Numbered from the stretch's first letter, positions 1 to 9,477 are shown. The stretch is DNA of 35,054 nt from Candidatus Krumholzibacteriia bacterium (GCA_023270185.1 JAGLCY010000037.1:1-35054); one strand, 5' to 3'. The notes: generated from the letters alone by a model not told the origin. Numbers and translations are program-made.

Positions 1-7
1 AAAAAAA

Positions 8-355
8 TCAATCCTCATCCTTTGATCCGTGCCGGTAGGCCAGGATGCGAACCTTTTCCAGCGTGACCAGGCCCTCGCCTATCATCTTGTCCAGGGTCGG
101 CAGGAACTGTTCGATCTTGTCCTCGGCATCGACGATCTCCACGATGATGGGCAGGTCCTCGGATAGCCGCAGCACCTTGGACGTATGGATGCGGCTGGTG
201 GCCCCGAACCCGTAGAAGCCCCTCATGACCGTGGCGCCTGCCAAACCGTTATGTCGGGCTTCCTGGACGATGGCTTCATACAAGGGACGTCCGCCGGCTT
301 TGTCGCTTTCACCGATGAAGATTCGCAACAGCACAGACTCATTGGGGAGATTCAT
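8..355 (-). CDS. DUF190 family protein
   Basis: Translation MNLPNESVLLRIFIGESDKAGGRPLYEAIVQEARHNGLAGATVMRGFYGFG... matches the DUF190 pattern (LYEAIV..AR..GLAGATVxRGxxGFG). The start is the internal ATG at 353-355 of the longer ORF. It lies next to crcB, a common pairing. Confidence 0.85.
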   Translation of the reverse strand: MNLPNESVLLRIFIGESDKAGGRPLYEAIVQEARHNGLAGATVMRGFYGFGATSRIHTSKVLRLSEDLPIIVEIVDAEDKIEQFLPTLDKMIGEGLVTLEKVRILAYRHGSKDED

Positions 356-369
356 TTCCCGGGCCTCCT

Positions 370-747
370 TCAGATCATCCGGCCGAGCATGGTGCCGGCA
401 ATAATGGCGACCAGTCCGATCCCGTTCTGCAGGGTCAGATTGGCCGTCGCGTAAATCAGTTCGGACGCGCGCAACATTTCGGTCGTTTCCAGCATCATGG
501 TCGAGAAGGTGGTAAAGGCGCCCAGGAATCCGACCAGCAACACCGTCCGCGGCAGGGCGGTCGTGACACCCCGTTTTTCGAACATCCCCCAGAGCAGACC
601 GGCCAGGAAACATCCCAGGAGATTGACTACCAGCGTGCCCCAGGGAAACGTTCCTCCGCTCAGACGCTGGACAAATCCAGCCAGCCCGTAACGAGCAAGG
701 GCACCCAGGGCGCCGGCAAAGGCCAACCATACGAATTTCTGCATCAT
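370..747 (-). CDS. crcB: Fluoride efflux transporter CrcB/FluC
   Basis: 125 aa, four hydrophobic segments, GALGALARYGL, FPWGTLVVNLLGCFLAGLL and GFLGAFTTFSTMMLE motifs typical of CrcB. Confidence 0.93.
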   Translation of the reverse strand: MMQKFVWLAFAGALGALARYGLAGFVQRLSGGTFPWGTLVVNLLGCFLAGLLWGMFEKRGVTTALPRTVLLVGFLGAFTTFSTMMLETTEMLRASELIYATANLTLQNGIGLVAIIAGTMLGRMI

Positions 748-799
748 GGGGGATAGTCTCCTGCTTCACCCGAACGGCACATTTCGAAATCAGGATCAG

Positions 800-828
800 A
801 ATCTACCAAGGTTACGGGATGAAGTCAA
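800..828 (-). promoter_or_regulatory. Sigma70-like promoter for crcB-DUF190
   Basis: On the minus strand TTGACT-N17-TAGATT; predicted TSS about 45-50 nt before the crcB ATG. Confidence 0.5.
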
Positions 829-858
829 AAGCATGGACATCGATCCCGGCCTCCCTAA

Positions 859-887
859 TTGACCACAGGAACGGTTACTGCTAATGT
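859..887 (+). promoter_or_regulatory. Possible promoter for the zinc/manganese cluster
   Basis: TTGACC-N17-TAATGT with an upstream TG (TGcTAATGT), an extended -10-like arrangement. The -10 match is weak. Confidence 0.3.
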
Positions 888-918
888 GGGCAGTATGATG
901 GGCAGGGGATTAACAGGC

Positions 919-1218
919 ATGGAATCCCGCACCCGCAACCGGCGCTGGCGCATATTTTCAGTATCGGCCGCGGCCCTGTTGCTGACTGTCCAGATCGGTC
1001 TGGCCGTCCATGGCGCCTCCCATCTGCACAATGTCGGCGAGACCGGTGACTGCAACCTGTGTGTTCTCAATTCCCATTTCGTCGCGGAAACTCCCGTCCC
1101 CCTGGATCTGGAGCCGGCGCGGTTTGTCGTCATCCTGCCCCGCGAAGAAGTGGAAATTTCCGCCGATACCACTGTTCAACTCCCCATCGCCCGCGGGCCT
1201 CCGACCGCCACTGTCTGA
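919..1218 (+). CDS. Small DUF2946-like membrane/secreted protein with H/C motif
   Basis: N-terminal hydrophobic segment followed by HGASHLHNVGETGDCNLCVLNSHF and a C-terminal RGPP. Start chosen at ATG 919 (GGGG upstream); ATG 895/898 is also possible. Confidence 0.55.
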   Translation: MESRTRNRRWRIFSVSAAALLLTVQIGLAVHGASHLHNVGETGDCNLCVLNSHFVAETPVPLDLEPARFVVILPREEVEISADTTVQLPIARGPPTATV

Positions 1219-1257
1219 TTTCCGGATTCCCTGACTCAACAGGCTCGGAACCCAATC

Positions 1258-2409
1258 ATGACGGAGGCCATCATGCCCATTCCGGTTCGAACAATGATTT
1301 TTCTGATAATTATGTCGGGACTGCCCGCGCTTGCCATCGCCCAGTCGAGCACCCTGACCGGCGCTTCACGTTCCATGAATCCCGCCATCAGCGTCAACGG
1401 CCTGATCCGCGGTCAGGCATCCCGGGATAATCCCACCGCTGACTTGAACGGATTCAAACTCGACGGTATGGAAGTCCAGTTCACTTCGGTTGTGGATCCC
1501 TTCTGGAAGGCCAACTTCAACATCGGCATGCATCCGGCCCATTCTCACGACGGGGAGGATGACGCTCACGCCGAAGGCATGGTCGTCCATGTCGAAGAGG
1601 GTTATATCGACGGTCAGTCACTGCCCGGGGGCCTGGGCCTGCGCATCGGGAAATTCGCGCTGCCCTTCGGCAAACACGCTCCGCTGCATATGCACCAGTT
1701 TCCCTTTGCCGATGCACCGGTGGCGATCGCCTCATTCCTTGGGGATCACATCCTCTCGGACACCGGCGCGATGGGGACGGTCACCGTACCGGTTCCCTGG
1801 TACGCCGACATCCGCCTCTACGGGGTCAGCGGTGAGGCCAAACCGTTCGACGTCCACAACAAGAACCTGGCGGGCGGCGGACGTTTGACCAATCTCTGGG
1901 ACGTGAGCGAGGACGCGACCGTTGAACTGAGCGGATCGTACCTGCACGGTCCCGATGCCCGCCATCCCGGTGAAAGCATGAAGGTGGACATGTACGGGGC
2001 GGATCTGACCTGGAAGTGGGTTTCATCGGCTCGGACCCTAGGGCCGGCCCTGCACCTGACGGTTGAAGCCTTGTTGCCCGATTACGAGGAGGGCGAAGGC
2101 GATCCCTGGGGCTGGTACGCTCTAGCCCAGTACCGCTTCCACCGCAACTGGTGGGCGGGGGGCGGGGTCGGTCAGGCGGACGCCGGGCTCGATCACCATG
2201 AAGAAGCGCCCGGTCACGAAGACCATGACCATGGACTGGAGGGTGATCTGCGGGAATACAAGGTCAATATTACCTTCGCGCCCAGCGAATTCAGCGCCCT
2301 GCGGGCCGAAATGGTCTATTACCAGGACAAGGTGACCATGGAGGATGATCTGCGGTTCATCGTTCAGGCGAACTTCACCATCGGGTCGCATCCGGCCCAT
2401 TTGTATTGA
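1258..2409 (+). CDS. Porin-like outer membrane protein with His/Asp-rich metal-binding stretches
   Basis: Signal peptide-like N-terminus, beta-barrel-like alternating sequence, HPAHSHDGEDDAHAEG and DHHEEAPGHEDHDHGLEGD loops, aromatic C-terminus. Located immediately upstream of znuA. The start may be ATG 1273. Confidence 0.7.
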   Translation: MTEAIMPIPVRTMIFLIIMSGLPALAIAQSSTLTGASRSMNPAISVNGLIRGQASRDNPTADLNGFKLDGMEVQFTSVVDPFWKANFNIGMHPAHSHDGEDDAHAEGMVVHVEEGYIDGQSLPGGLGLRIGKFALPFGKHAPLHMHQFPFADAPVAIASFLGDHILSDTGAMGTVTVPVPWYADIRLYGVSGEAKPFDVHNKNLAGGGRLTNLWDVSEDATVELSGSYLHGPDARHPGESMKVDMYGADLTWKWVSSARTLGPALHLTVEALLPDYEEGEGDPWGWYALAQYRFHRNWWAGGGVGQADAGLDHHEEAPGHEDHDHGLEGDLREYKVNITFAPSEFSALRAEMVYYQDKVTMEDDLRFIVQANFTIGSHPAHLY

Positions 2410-2420
2410 GGAGGGCCGAC

Positions 2421-3347
2421 ATGCTGAACATTGCCGCATTGCTTGTCCTGATCATGACGGTGACGATGTCCGGCCAGGCCTTGGCGAAGGTCAAGGTTGT
2501 GGCCACCCTGGCGGACCTGGGCTGGATTGCCGAGCAGGTTGGAGCAGAGGACGTGGAGGTTGAGTTCCTGTGTCAGGGTCATCGCGATCCCCATTTCCTG
2601 CCCGCCAAACCTTCCCTGACACGCAAGTTGAAGAAGGCCGACCTGCTGGTCTACAACGGACTCGAACTGGAAATCGGCTGGCTGCCGCTGCTGCTGGACG
2701 CGGCGCGCAATCCCCGGATTCGTCCCGGTCAGCAGGGGGAACTGAACTGCTCCATGGCGCTTGGGCCGGGAGAAATCCTGGAGGTTCCTGTCGGAGAGGT
2801 GGATCGGTCCCAGGGTGATATTCATCCGCTTGGCAATCCGCATTACCTGCTTGATCCCCGCAAGGGCATCGCCGTCGGCCACCTGATGGCCGAACGATTG
2901 GCCCGGATCGATCCCGAGGCCGGCGACCGTTACCGGAATCGCGCGGAGAACCTCGCTAGGGAAATCGAAGCTCGAATTGAGGATTGGGAGGCCCGGGTGG
3001 ACAGCCTGGCCGTCAAAAAAGTCATCGTCTATCACCAGCAGTGGGAGTATCTGGTCGACTGGCTGGGGTTGGATGTTCTCGGAGTCATCGAGAACCGGCC
3101 CGGTATATCCCCGGCGCCCCGCCATGTCGAGGGTTTGGTCGAACTCGGTCGCCAGCAGGGGCCGGTACTTGTGATCGCGGCAACCTGGGACCATGTGGAG
3201 GCTGCCAACCGGGTGGCTGAAAAAACAGGTTCGGTCCTGGCCGTGCTGCCCGCGTCGACGCTCGCCATGGAGGAAGCGACGGGATACCTTGCCATGTTCG
3301 AGGTCATCTGCGGCAAGCTCGAGGTAGCCGCGGGGGAAGGCCCATGA
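2421..3347 (+). CDS. znuA: Metal ABC transporter substrate-binding protein, ZnuA/TroA-like
   Basis: Signal peptide, KVVATLADLGWIAEQVGAEDVEVEFLCQGHRDPHFLPAKPS, YNGLELEIGWLP, IVYHQQWEYLVDWLGL, typical of cluster A-I metal SBPs. RBS gaggaggg before ATG 2421. Confidence 0.9.
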   Translation: MLNIAALLVLIMTVTMSGQALAKVKVVATLADLGWIAEQVGAEDVEVEFLCQGHRDPHFLPAKPSLTRKLKKADLLVYNGLELEIGWLPLLLDAARNPRIRPGQQGELNCSMALGPGEILEVPVGEVDRSQGDIHPLGNPHYLLDPRKGIAVGHLMAERLARIDPEAGDRYRNRAENLAREIEARIEDWEARVDSLAVKKVIVYHQQWEYLVDWLGLDVLGVIENRPGISPAPRHVEGLVELGRQQGPVLVIAATWDHVEAANRVAEKTGSVLAVLPASTLAMEEATGYLAMFEVICGKLEVAAGEGP

Positions 3348-4192
3348 GCGGATTCGTGGAAATGATGGCCGCGCCCGTGGTCATTTCCCTGGTGCTGGTG
3401 GCAATGCACGGGTACCTCGGTTCCCACGTGGTCAAGCGCGGGGTGATTTTCGTCGACATCGCGCTGGCTCAGATCGCCGCCTTCGGGGTGGCGATGGCCC
3501 TTCTGTTCGGTGCGGAGGTGGGTACCGACAACGCGTACTTCGTGGGTTTGGCCGCCACTTTTCTGGGCGCTCTCTTGCTGTCGATGACCAGGGGCGGGAA
3601 TTCGCGGATTCCCCAGGAGGCCTACATCGGCATCATCTATGTAGTGTTCAGCGCGGCGATGATCCTGGTGTTGACTACGGTGCCGCACGGGGGCGAGGAG
3701 ATCAGTCATCTTCTGGTGGGTTCGATTCTGTGGGTCAGCTGGGCCGTCGTGATCAAGACCGCCATCCTTTACGGTATCCTTGGGGTGGTCCTGTACTTTT
3801 GCCACAAACCGCTGCTGCGAATTTCCGAGGATCCCGATCGGGCACGCCGGGACGGGATGAACCTGGGCCGCTGGGACTTCGTGTTCTACATGGTGCTGGG
3901 AATGGTGGTCACATCCAGCGTGCAGGTGGCCGGAGTGCTGCTCGTGTTCAGCCTGCTGGTGGTTCCCTCGGTGATGGCCCTGCGCCTCTTTTTCACGATG
4001 AAAGGCCAGTTCTTCTGGGTGGTGGGGATGGGTACCGCGGTGGTCATCGTGGGGTCGGCCCTGAGTTACGTGCTGGATCTGCCCACCGGGGCGGCCATCG
4101 TCTGCACGTTTGGCCTGGCGCTGGGGATACAGGTGATGGTCGAGGCGATGGTTGGAAACCGGAGACAGTTTCTTCGGAAAGGAAACAGGTAA
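3344..4192 (+). CDS. znuB: Metal ABC transporter permease, ZnuB-like
   Basis: Multi-TM; HGYLGSHVVKRGVIFVDIALAQIAAFG and LLVFSLLVVPSVMALRL are ABC-3 permease motifs. Overlaps the znuA stop (ATGA). Confidence 0.92.
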   Translation: MSGFVEMMAAPVVISLVLVAMHGYLGSHVVKRGVIFVDIALAQIAAFGVAMALLFGAEVGTDNAYFVGLAATFLGALLLSMTRGGNSRIPQEAYIGIIYVVFSAAMILVLTTVPHGGEEISHLLVGSILWVSWAVVIKTAILYGILGVVLYFCHKPLLRISEDPDRARRDGMNLGRWDFVFYMVLGMVVTSSVQVAGVLLVFSLLVVPSVMALRLFFTMKGQFFWVVGMGTAVVIVGSALSYVLDLPTGAAIVCTFGLALGIQVMVEAMVGNRRQFLRKGNR

Positions 4193-4193
4193 C

Positions 4194-4736
4194 ATGATCA
4201 CTTTGGGAACGATCCTGACGGTTGCAATGTTGGGCCTTCTCGGGGGGACCGTTGAGCCGATGGAATCGCAGGATACCGATTCCGTGCCCGGGTTTTCCTG
4301 GGTGGAAAAAGACACACTTGCCGCCATGGCCCGTCCCGGAAGAGAGCGGGACCTGGAGGTGGATTTGGCCTGGCTTCAATCCGCTGGAATCACGGTTCTG
4401 GTTTCCCTGACCGAAGAACCCATTCCTGAGGAATCCCTGGAAAAATACGGCATGGCAGGGCTGCACCTTCCGGTCGAGGATTTCACCCCACCCACGTTGG
4501 CGCAAATTAATCGGTTTCTTGAGGAAGTGGATCGGGCCCGCCTCGAGAATTATGCTTTGGGCATCCACTGCACCGCCGGCAAGGGAAGAACCGGAACGAT
4601 GCTGGCGGCATACCTGGTGACCCGGGGACTTTCGGCTGAAGATGCTATCGCGAAAGTCCGGAAGCTCCGTCCCGGGTCCGTGGAAACCGTCGCCCAGGAG
4701 GAGCGGGTTGCGGAATTTGCCGGCATCAGGGAATAG
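4194..4736 (+). CDS. Dual-specificity/tyrosine phosphatase family protein
   Basis: P-loop signature HCTAGKGRTGT (HCxxGxxRT) with N-terminal hydrophobic segment. Confidence 0.85.
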   Translation: MITLGTILTVAMLGLLGGTVEPMESQDTDSVPGFSWVEKDTLAAMARPGRERDLEVDLAWLQSAGITVLVSLTEEPIPEESLEKYGMAGLHLPVEDFTPPTLAQINRFLEEVDRARLENYALGIHCTAGKGRTGTMLAAYLVTRGLSAEDAIAKVRKLRPGSVETVAQEERVAEFAGIRE

Positions 4737-4782
4737 CCGTGGCGAGGTCTGGTGCTCCGGGTGCCGTAACTGCGCCATCGGA

Positions 4783-4812
4783 TTGACGATGGACATCCAG
4801 GGATGCTATAAT
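4783..4812 (+). promoter_or_regulatory. Sigma70-like promoter
   Basis: TTGACG-N18-TATAAT, about 100-140 nt upstream of the next CDS. Confidence 0.65.
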
Positions 4813-4913
4813 TCCTGCGATCTTCCGCGCAAAGAGGTGGGGAGAATCCAGTCTCTTTTCCTTAATCCACACTTTCTAACTGATTCGAATTTCTGATCGC
4901 CCACTGGAATCCC

Positions 4914-6518
4914 ATGCCGATTAACGGTGCGGATGCCGACAAAGGAACAATGGAAATCATGCAGAACCCGATTAAAGATGCCTTGCTTCGTCGTGGAAGA
5001 GACCTGGCGCGCGTGATGACAGGGGAAGAAGCGTCGCTGGCCATCAATGAACTCATGAAAGAAGCAGGCTGCTCGCCCGACGAGATGCGCGAGTTCTGGG
5101 CAACACCGGAGGAATCGCTGGGCCCGTTCGCGGGGCTGCATGTCGACGTTAAGAAGGGGCTGGGGGAATCGGCTCTCTTCAACTTCCTCGAATGGCATTC
5201 CCTGTCATCGCCTATTTTGGACCGGGCGGTTCACGGAACCCGCACCCATCTCGGATACCGCCTGATCAAGGTTGGATGGACCCTGATTCACCGTCTGCAT
5301 TTCAGAGGCGGAGCGCAGGTCGTGCGGCTGGGCCGGAAGCTGGTGGGCCTGTCCAGGGCCCGTGGAAAAAAGCTGCTGTCCAAATACCGTTTCACCGATC
5401 GATACCATATGCCGCTGGCCTATGCCTTATGGGTCCACTGCGGGTGTGATGTTTTGGGATTGATCCAGGATTACATCGAGGATATCCCCGTCGATCGGCG
5501 CTTCTGTCCGGTTTGGCGGAGCGAGGGCCGGCGCAGTGAGAGCTGCATGATCGTTGGAATCGATACCCTCATGCACGAGGGAAAAGTTTGTTTCGTGGAA
5601 AGCAACATGAACCCCGGCTTTCACGCGGACCGCAGGGATCTTTACCCCGAGGGAGATCCGGTATGCCGGAATATCGTGAAGTATGCCGCCGAAAATGATT
5701 TCTCACGGATCGTGATCTTTCCGGCGAATGTGGTTGCCTCTTTTGTAACCACGTCTTACCTGATGGAAGTGGAACTCGAGGAATCATGGCAGGCCATCGC
5801 GGCGGAAAAAGGCATCGAATTGGAGGTTTTCGACTCCCCGGTTCTTGGGTCGCCCTATAACCGGCAGTCGGATTTTTTCATGTCCGAGGATACGCGTGAT
5901 ACGCTCTTCGTCAATATACGGGCTCTCAACAGTCCTATCAGCAGGCTGCTTGGAACCAAGGGGAAACTGGAGGCTCACCTTTTAGTCTGCAACGAGGAGC
6001 TTGACGAGATGGATCAGGTGCTGGTTCCCCGGATGATCGCCGACGACAATGAACTTCCACCGCCGGACCGAGCGCCGCGGTTCCCGAATATCATCGTGAA
6101 GGACACCACGCTGGACAGAGCCGAGGGTATCGTGATGTACAAGTGCAGCACGTTGCCCGAGGGGGCCAATGAAGGGGCCAGCCAGGCGTTTGAATATGTC
6201 GTGCCTGACCGTGAAAGCAGAGACGTCAACGGATCGACTGAGGAATTCGTGTTTGTTTTCCGTTCACACATTCTGCTCACATCGAACGGACCGAGATACT
6301 TGGCTGTCAGGAAGGATTTGTCCGCGGAACCGGTTCCCCCTGCTTTGGAAGAGGGACGCGTGCAGAACATGAGGGGTTACATTTCCAATCTTCATCTGGG
6401 CTCGTACTCCGTGCAGACCTCGGACAATGAGTCCTCCGCCCACGAACGTTTCGCCATGGCGGTGGGCACTCCGCTGTGCAATCTGCTTCGAAAGAAGCAC
6501 GGAACTCCGATCCAATAG
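4914..6518 (+). CDS. Hypothetical protein, possibly permuted ATP-grasp-like
   Basis: 534-aa ORF with codon-consistent length and upstream promoter. VGIDTLMHEGKVCFVESNMNPGFHADR resembles the ATP-grasp ExN motif; PNIIVKDTTLDRAEGIVMYK resembles an ATP-binding lysine/gly-rich region but occurs later in the chain. The start may be ATG 4950. Confidence 0.6.
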   Translation: MPINGADADKGTMEIMQNPIKDALLRRGRDLARVMTGEEASLAINELMKEAGCSPDEMREFWATPEESLGPFAGLHVDVKKGLGESALFNFLEWHSLSSPILDRAVHGTRTHLGYRLIKVGWTLIHRLHFRGGAQVVRLGRKLVGLSRARGKKLLSKYRFTDRYHMPLAYALWVHCGCDVLGLIQDYIEDIPVDRRFCPVWRSEGRRSESCMIVGIDTLMHEGKVCFVESNMNPGFHADRRDLYPEGDPVCRNIVKYAAENDFSRIVIFPANVVASFVTTSYLMEVELEESWQAIAAEKGIELEVFDSPVLGSPYNRQSDFFMSEDTRDTLFVNIRALNSPISRLLGTKGKLEAHLLVCNEELDEMDQVLVPRMIADDNELPPPDRAPRFPNIIVKDTTLDRAEGIVMYKCSTLPEGANEGASQAFEYVVPDRESRDVNGSTEEFVFVFRSHILLTSNGPRYLAVRKDLSAEPVPPALEEGRVQNMRGYISNLHLGSYSVQTSDNESSAHERFAMAVGTPLCNLLRKKHGTPIQ

Positions 6519-6538
6519 CCCGGGATCCGAGGCAGTGG

Positions 6539-7270
6539 TCAAAAACCGATGACCGCCGCCAACCGCCCAGCCTTGTCCCCGTCGCGGCGGTAGCTGGGAT
6601 AACGGTCACCCCCGCAGATCGTGCAGTGCCGCACGTTGAAGATATTGTCTTCGGCCACACCAGCGGCGGAAAGCTGCGCGAGGTTGGCGGCCCACAGGTC
6701 GAAGACCAGGCCGTTGGCTCTTTCCAGAAAAAACCAGGCGGCTCCCGGCCCCAGTGATTCGAGGGCCGCCTGGCGAACCTCATCACCCACTTCGTAACAG
6801 CAGGGACCGGCGGAGGGACAGATGACCGCCCGCAATTCGTCGGGGTCGGCGCCTGCTTTGGTCAGGTCCAGAATGAGGCCCGCGGTGATGCCCTTTACCG
6901 TGGATCGCCAGGAAGCATGGGCGAAGCCCCACACCCGTGACCCATCCTGTCGGGATCCTCCCACCAGGATCAGGGGGCAGTCAGCGCCGCGACCGATGAC
7001 ACCCAGCCCGGGTTGGTCGCTCCACAGGGCGTCCGCTTCGCCGGCGAAACCGGCCTCCGTAACCTGAAGCACCGTGCCGCCGTGGACTTGGCGAGCCCAG
7101 GCGCCAGCTTCCAATTCGGCGGCCTGGACGAGTTTCGTCACACATGCAATATGATCTTCAGAGGTGGGATCCCCAACGAAGTCGGGTCCTTTGGTGGTCG
7201 TCCAGCCGTGCCGCCAGTTTTCGGCGGTCAACAGGGAGGCTTGCTTAAGCCAGTCTGTTCCGCTGGTCAT
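6539..7270 (-). CDS. pgeF: YfiH/PgeF family (polyphenol oxidase, LACC1-like multi-copper purine nucleosidase family)
   Basis: Motifs QVHGGTVLQV, GRGADCPLIL, FAHASWRSTVKGI, ICPSAGPCCYEVGDEV, NVRHCTICGGDRYPSYRRDGDKAGRLAAVI. Confidence 0.9.
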   Translation of the reverse strand: MTSGTDWLKQASLLTAENWRHGWTTTKGPDFVGDPTSEDHIACVTKLVQAAELEAGAWARQVHGGTVLQVTEAGFAGEADALWSDQPGLGVIGRGADCPLILVGGSRQDGSRVWGFAHASWRSTVKGITAGLILDLTKAGADPDELRAVICPSAGPCCYEVGDEVRQAALESLGPGAAWFFLERANGLVFDLWAANLAQLSAAGVAEDNIFNVRHCTICGGDRYPSYRRDGDKAGRLAAVIGF

Positions 7271-8862
7271 GGCCCGGCCTCGGGTTGATCCAGGAGGTCA
7301 CAGATCCGGGCTCGGGTGGCCTTTTGCGTGGGTGACCAGACCACCGGCCGGTCGATGAACCAGGGTACGGCCGAGTTGTCCACGAACAGCACTCCGGGAG
7401 ATGCCTGGCGTGTGGAGTCGATTTGCTTTTCGGTCCTGGGAACGCCGCTGACCGCTTCGGTGGCCGCGAATTCCCAGCCCGGCAGATGGCAGGGAAAAAG
7501 AAGGATCACCACCACCGCGGCCGCCGCCGGCAGAATGATGACCGATCCCAGATCCCGCAGGATGGGGAAGCGAACCCCACGGATCATCTGGCGGTCATGG
7601 ATGATCTGCCGGATGGGATCCCCGATCCAGGGGGAAAATTCCCACAGAATCACCGGCAGCACGATCAGCAGATGCCGCAGACTGTGATCAAAAAAGGAAT
7701 ACTGGATGGTCAGCAGCATGGTGGTCAGGACTGTCAGGGCCATCGGGCCGGTTCGTGAAGTTGCGGGTAAACCAACCATCGAACCCCAGCGACGTCGTCT
7801 TGGAGTGACCGGCAGGATTTTCAGCCAAGCCGCCAGGAAGGCCAAGGTGCCGGCAGCCAGGGCGATGAGCACAAGCAGCGGAGCGAGGCGATGCATGTCG
7901 CGATAGAAGAACTTCATCCCGCGGCCAACCTTGCGCAGGACGGGCACCGGATCGGTGGTCATGGTTTCGAAAAACGGCTGGGGTTCGAGCTGCCGGTACA
8001 CCGTGTAACCGGGCCAGGCGCGTGTGTCCTTCACGTGTTCGGCGTAGGTCTGCAGGCTGAAGGCCGGCTGGCCCGTTACCTGGAGGTTGCGAATGGCCCA
8101 GGGAGCGATGACCAGGAACCAGGCCAGAATCACAAGGCCCAGACGTCGGCGCCTCGATGCGGGGTTCGGGGAAGCGCCTTTCCTGTTGACCCGGAGCAGA
8201 ATCCACCACAGCACCGGCACCCAGAAAAGATCCAGCCGCAGCATGCACAGCACCCCGGCCAGCAGGCCGTCGACCCAGTTGGGTCGGCCCGGTTTGTTAC
8301 CGCGCATCCTCAACCACAGGACCAGCAGCAGCAGGGAACAGACCAACTCGACCATGCCCCAGTCCACGGCGAAGACCAGCAACGGGTTGGCAAACAGGAA
8401 AACCAGCCAGGGAGCAATTGCCGCGGGATGTCCCCGCCTGATGAAGAACGCGCTTCCGGTCATGACCAGCAATCCCAGCAGGATGATCTGCATATGCCGC
8501 ACCTGATCCATCGCATCATGAGGATGTTTTTCAGCCGCGAGGAAGGGGACCGTCAGCAGGATGGCGAACCCGGGCTGCCGGTGTATCAGGGGTTGCGGTA
8601 ATTCCCTGGCGAAGGGAAAGGCGAAGGAAAGCGGGTAGGTCACATCGGTGAGGAAACCTTCGCCACGGGCAAGATGGCGGGCCACGCTCAGGTGGGTGTA
8701 CAGGTCGTCCGTGGGCATGACCGGCCGAGCGGGGTGGGTGGGGACCCAGACAACCAGGAACAGCAGGGCCGCCAGGATACCTCCGGCAAAACAGGTTCGC
8801 CACCCGGGCGAGGCAGATGTTTCGGGGCCATCGGGGGGCGAGAGAATGGAAACCTTGATCAT
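7267..8862 (-). CDS. Multi-pass membrane glycosyltransferase-like protein (PMT/GT39-like)
   Basis: About 10 hydrophobic segments; PTDDLYTHLSVARHLARGEGFLTDVTYPLS resembles the first periplasmic loop of GT39/GT83-type mannosyltransferases. Stop overlaps the pgeF start. Confidence 0.65.
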   Translation of the reverse strand: MIKVSILSPPDGPETSASPGWRTCFAGGILAALLFLVVWVPTHPARPVMPTDDLYTHLSVARHLARGEGFLTDVTYPLSFAFPFARELPQPLIHRQPGFAILLTVPFLAAEKHPHDAMDQVRHMQIILLGLLVMTGSAFFIRRGHPAAIAPWLVFLFANPLLVFAVDWGMVELVCSLLLLVLWLRMRGNKPGRPNWVDGLLAGVLCMLRLDLFWVPVLWWILLRVNRKGASPNPASRRRRLGLVILAWFLVIAPWAIRNLQVTGQPAFSLQTYAEHVKDTRAWPGYTVYRQLEPQPFFETMTTDPVPVLRKVGRGMKFFYRDMHRLAPLLVLIALAAGTLAFLAAWLKILPVTPRRRRWGSMVGLPATSRTGPMALTVLTTMLLTIQYSFFDHSLRHLLIVLPVILWEFSPWIGDPIRQIIHDRQMIRGVRFPILRDLGSVIILPAAAAVVVILLFPCHLPGWEFAATEAVSGVPRTEKQIDSTRQASPGVLFVDNSAVPWFIDRPVVWSPTQKATRARICDLLDQPEAGP

Positions 8863-8873
8863 GGCCCCTCCGG

Positions 8874-9446
8874 TCAGTTGCCCCGGCTTCCCGGTTTGAT
8901 GAGTTCCTGGCCTTCGGCACATAGGGGGCAGTCTTCGGCTTGCCAGGTCTGGACCTGGACCTTGGCCAGAGCGTGAAGGGGCAGGGGAAGCTCGACGTCT
9001 CCGCCGGTGCGGTCGATGATGGTGGTCAAACCGACAACCTTGCCGCCGGCCTTCTCGACCACGTCGATGACTTCCAAAAGACTGGTGCCTCGCGTGACGA
9101 CATCCTCGGCAATGATCACCTTTTCGCCATTTTCCAGGGAGAACCCACGCCTGATCATCATCTGCCCGTCCTTGCGTTCGGTGAAGACGAAACGGCGGCC
9201 CAGGGCGCGGGCGACCTCATGGCCGATCAGGATGCCGCCCATGGCGGGACTGACCACCAGATCATGGGGGGTGTCGGTGAAGAACTGACCCATGGCGGCG
9301 CCAACTTCACGCGCCAGGTCGGGGAACTGCAAAAGGCGCGCGCACTGGAAATAGCGGTCACTGTGGAGGCCGCTGCTCAGAAGAAAATGTCCGCTGTGCA
9401 GGGCACCCAGTTCTTCCATAAGGGTGAGGACTTTGTCTTCGGTCAT
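8874..9446 (-). CDS. pyrE: Orotate phosphoribosyltransferase
   Basis: HSGHFLLSSGLHSDRYFQCARLLQ, SPAMGGILIGHEVARALG, VIIAEDVVTRGTSLLEVI (PRPP-binding motif). Confidence 0.93.
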   Translation of the reverse strand: MTEDKVLTLMEELGALHSGHFLLSSGLHSDRYFQCARLLQFPDLAREVGAAMGQFFTDTPHDLVVSPAMGGILIGHEVARALGRRFVFTERKDGQMMIRRGFSLENGEKVIIAEDVVTRGTSLLEVIDVVEKAGGKVVGLTTIIDRTGGDVELPLPLHALAKVQVQTWQAEDCPLCAEGQELIKPGSRGN

Positions 9447-9477
9447 TTTTCAGGGCCTTCCTTTTCGTGTCGATGAA

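Noticed and set aside
748-800. Fluoride riboswitch upstream of crcB
   Set aside because: The predicted leader is only ~45-50 nt and I could not find the conserved crcB-motif segments; would need an Infernal search with the Rfam fluoride riboswitch model to be sure.
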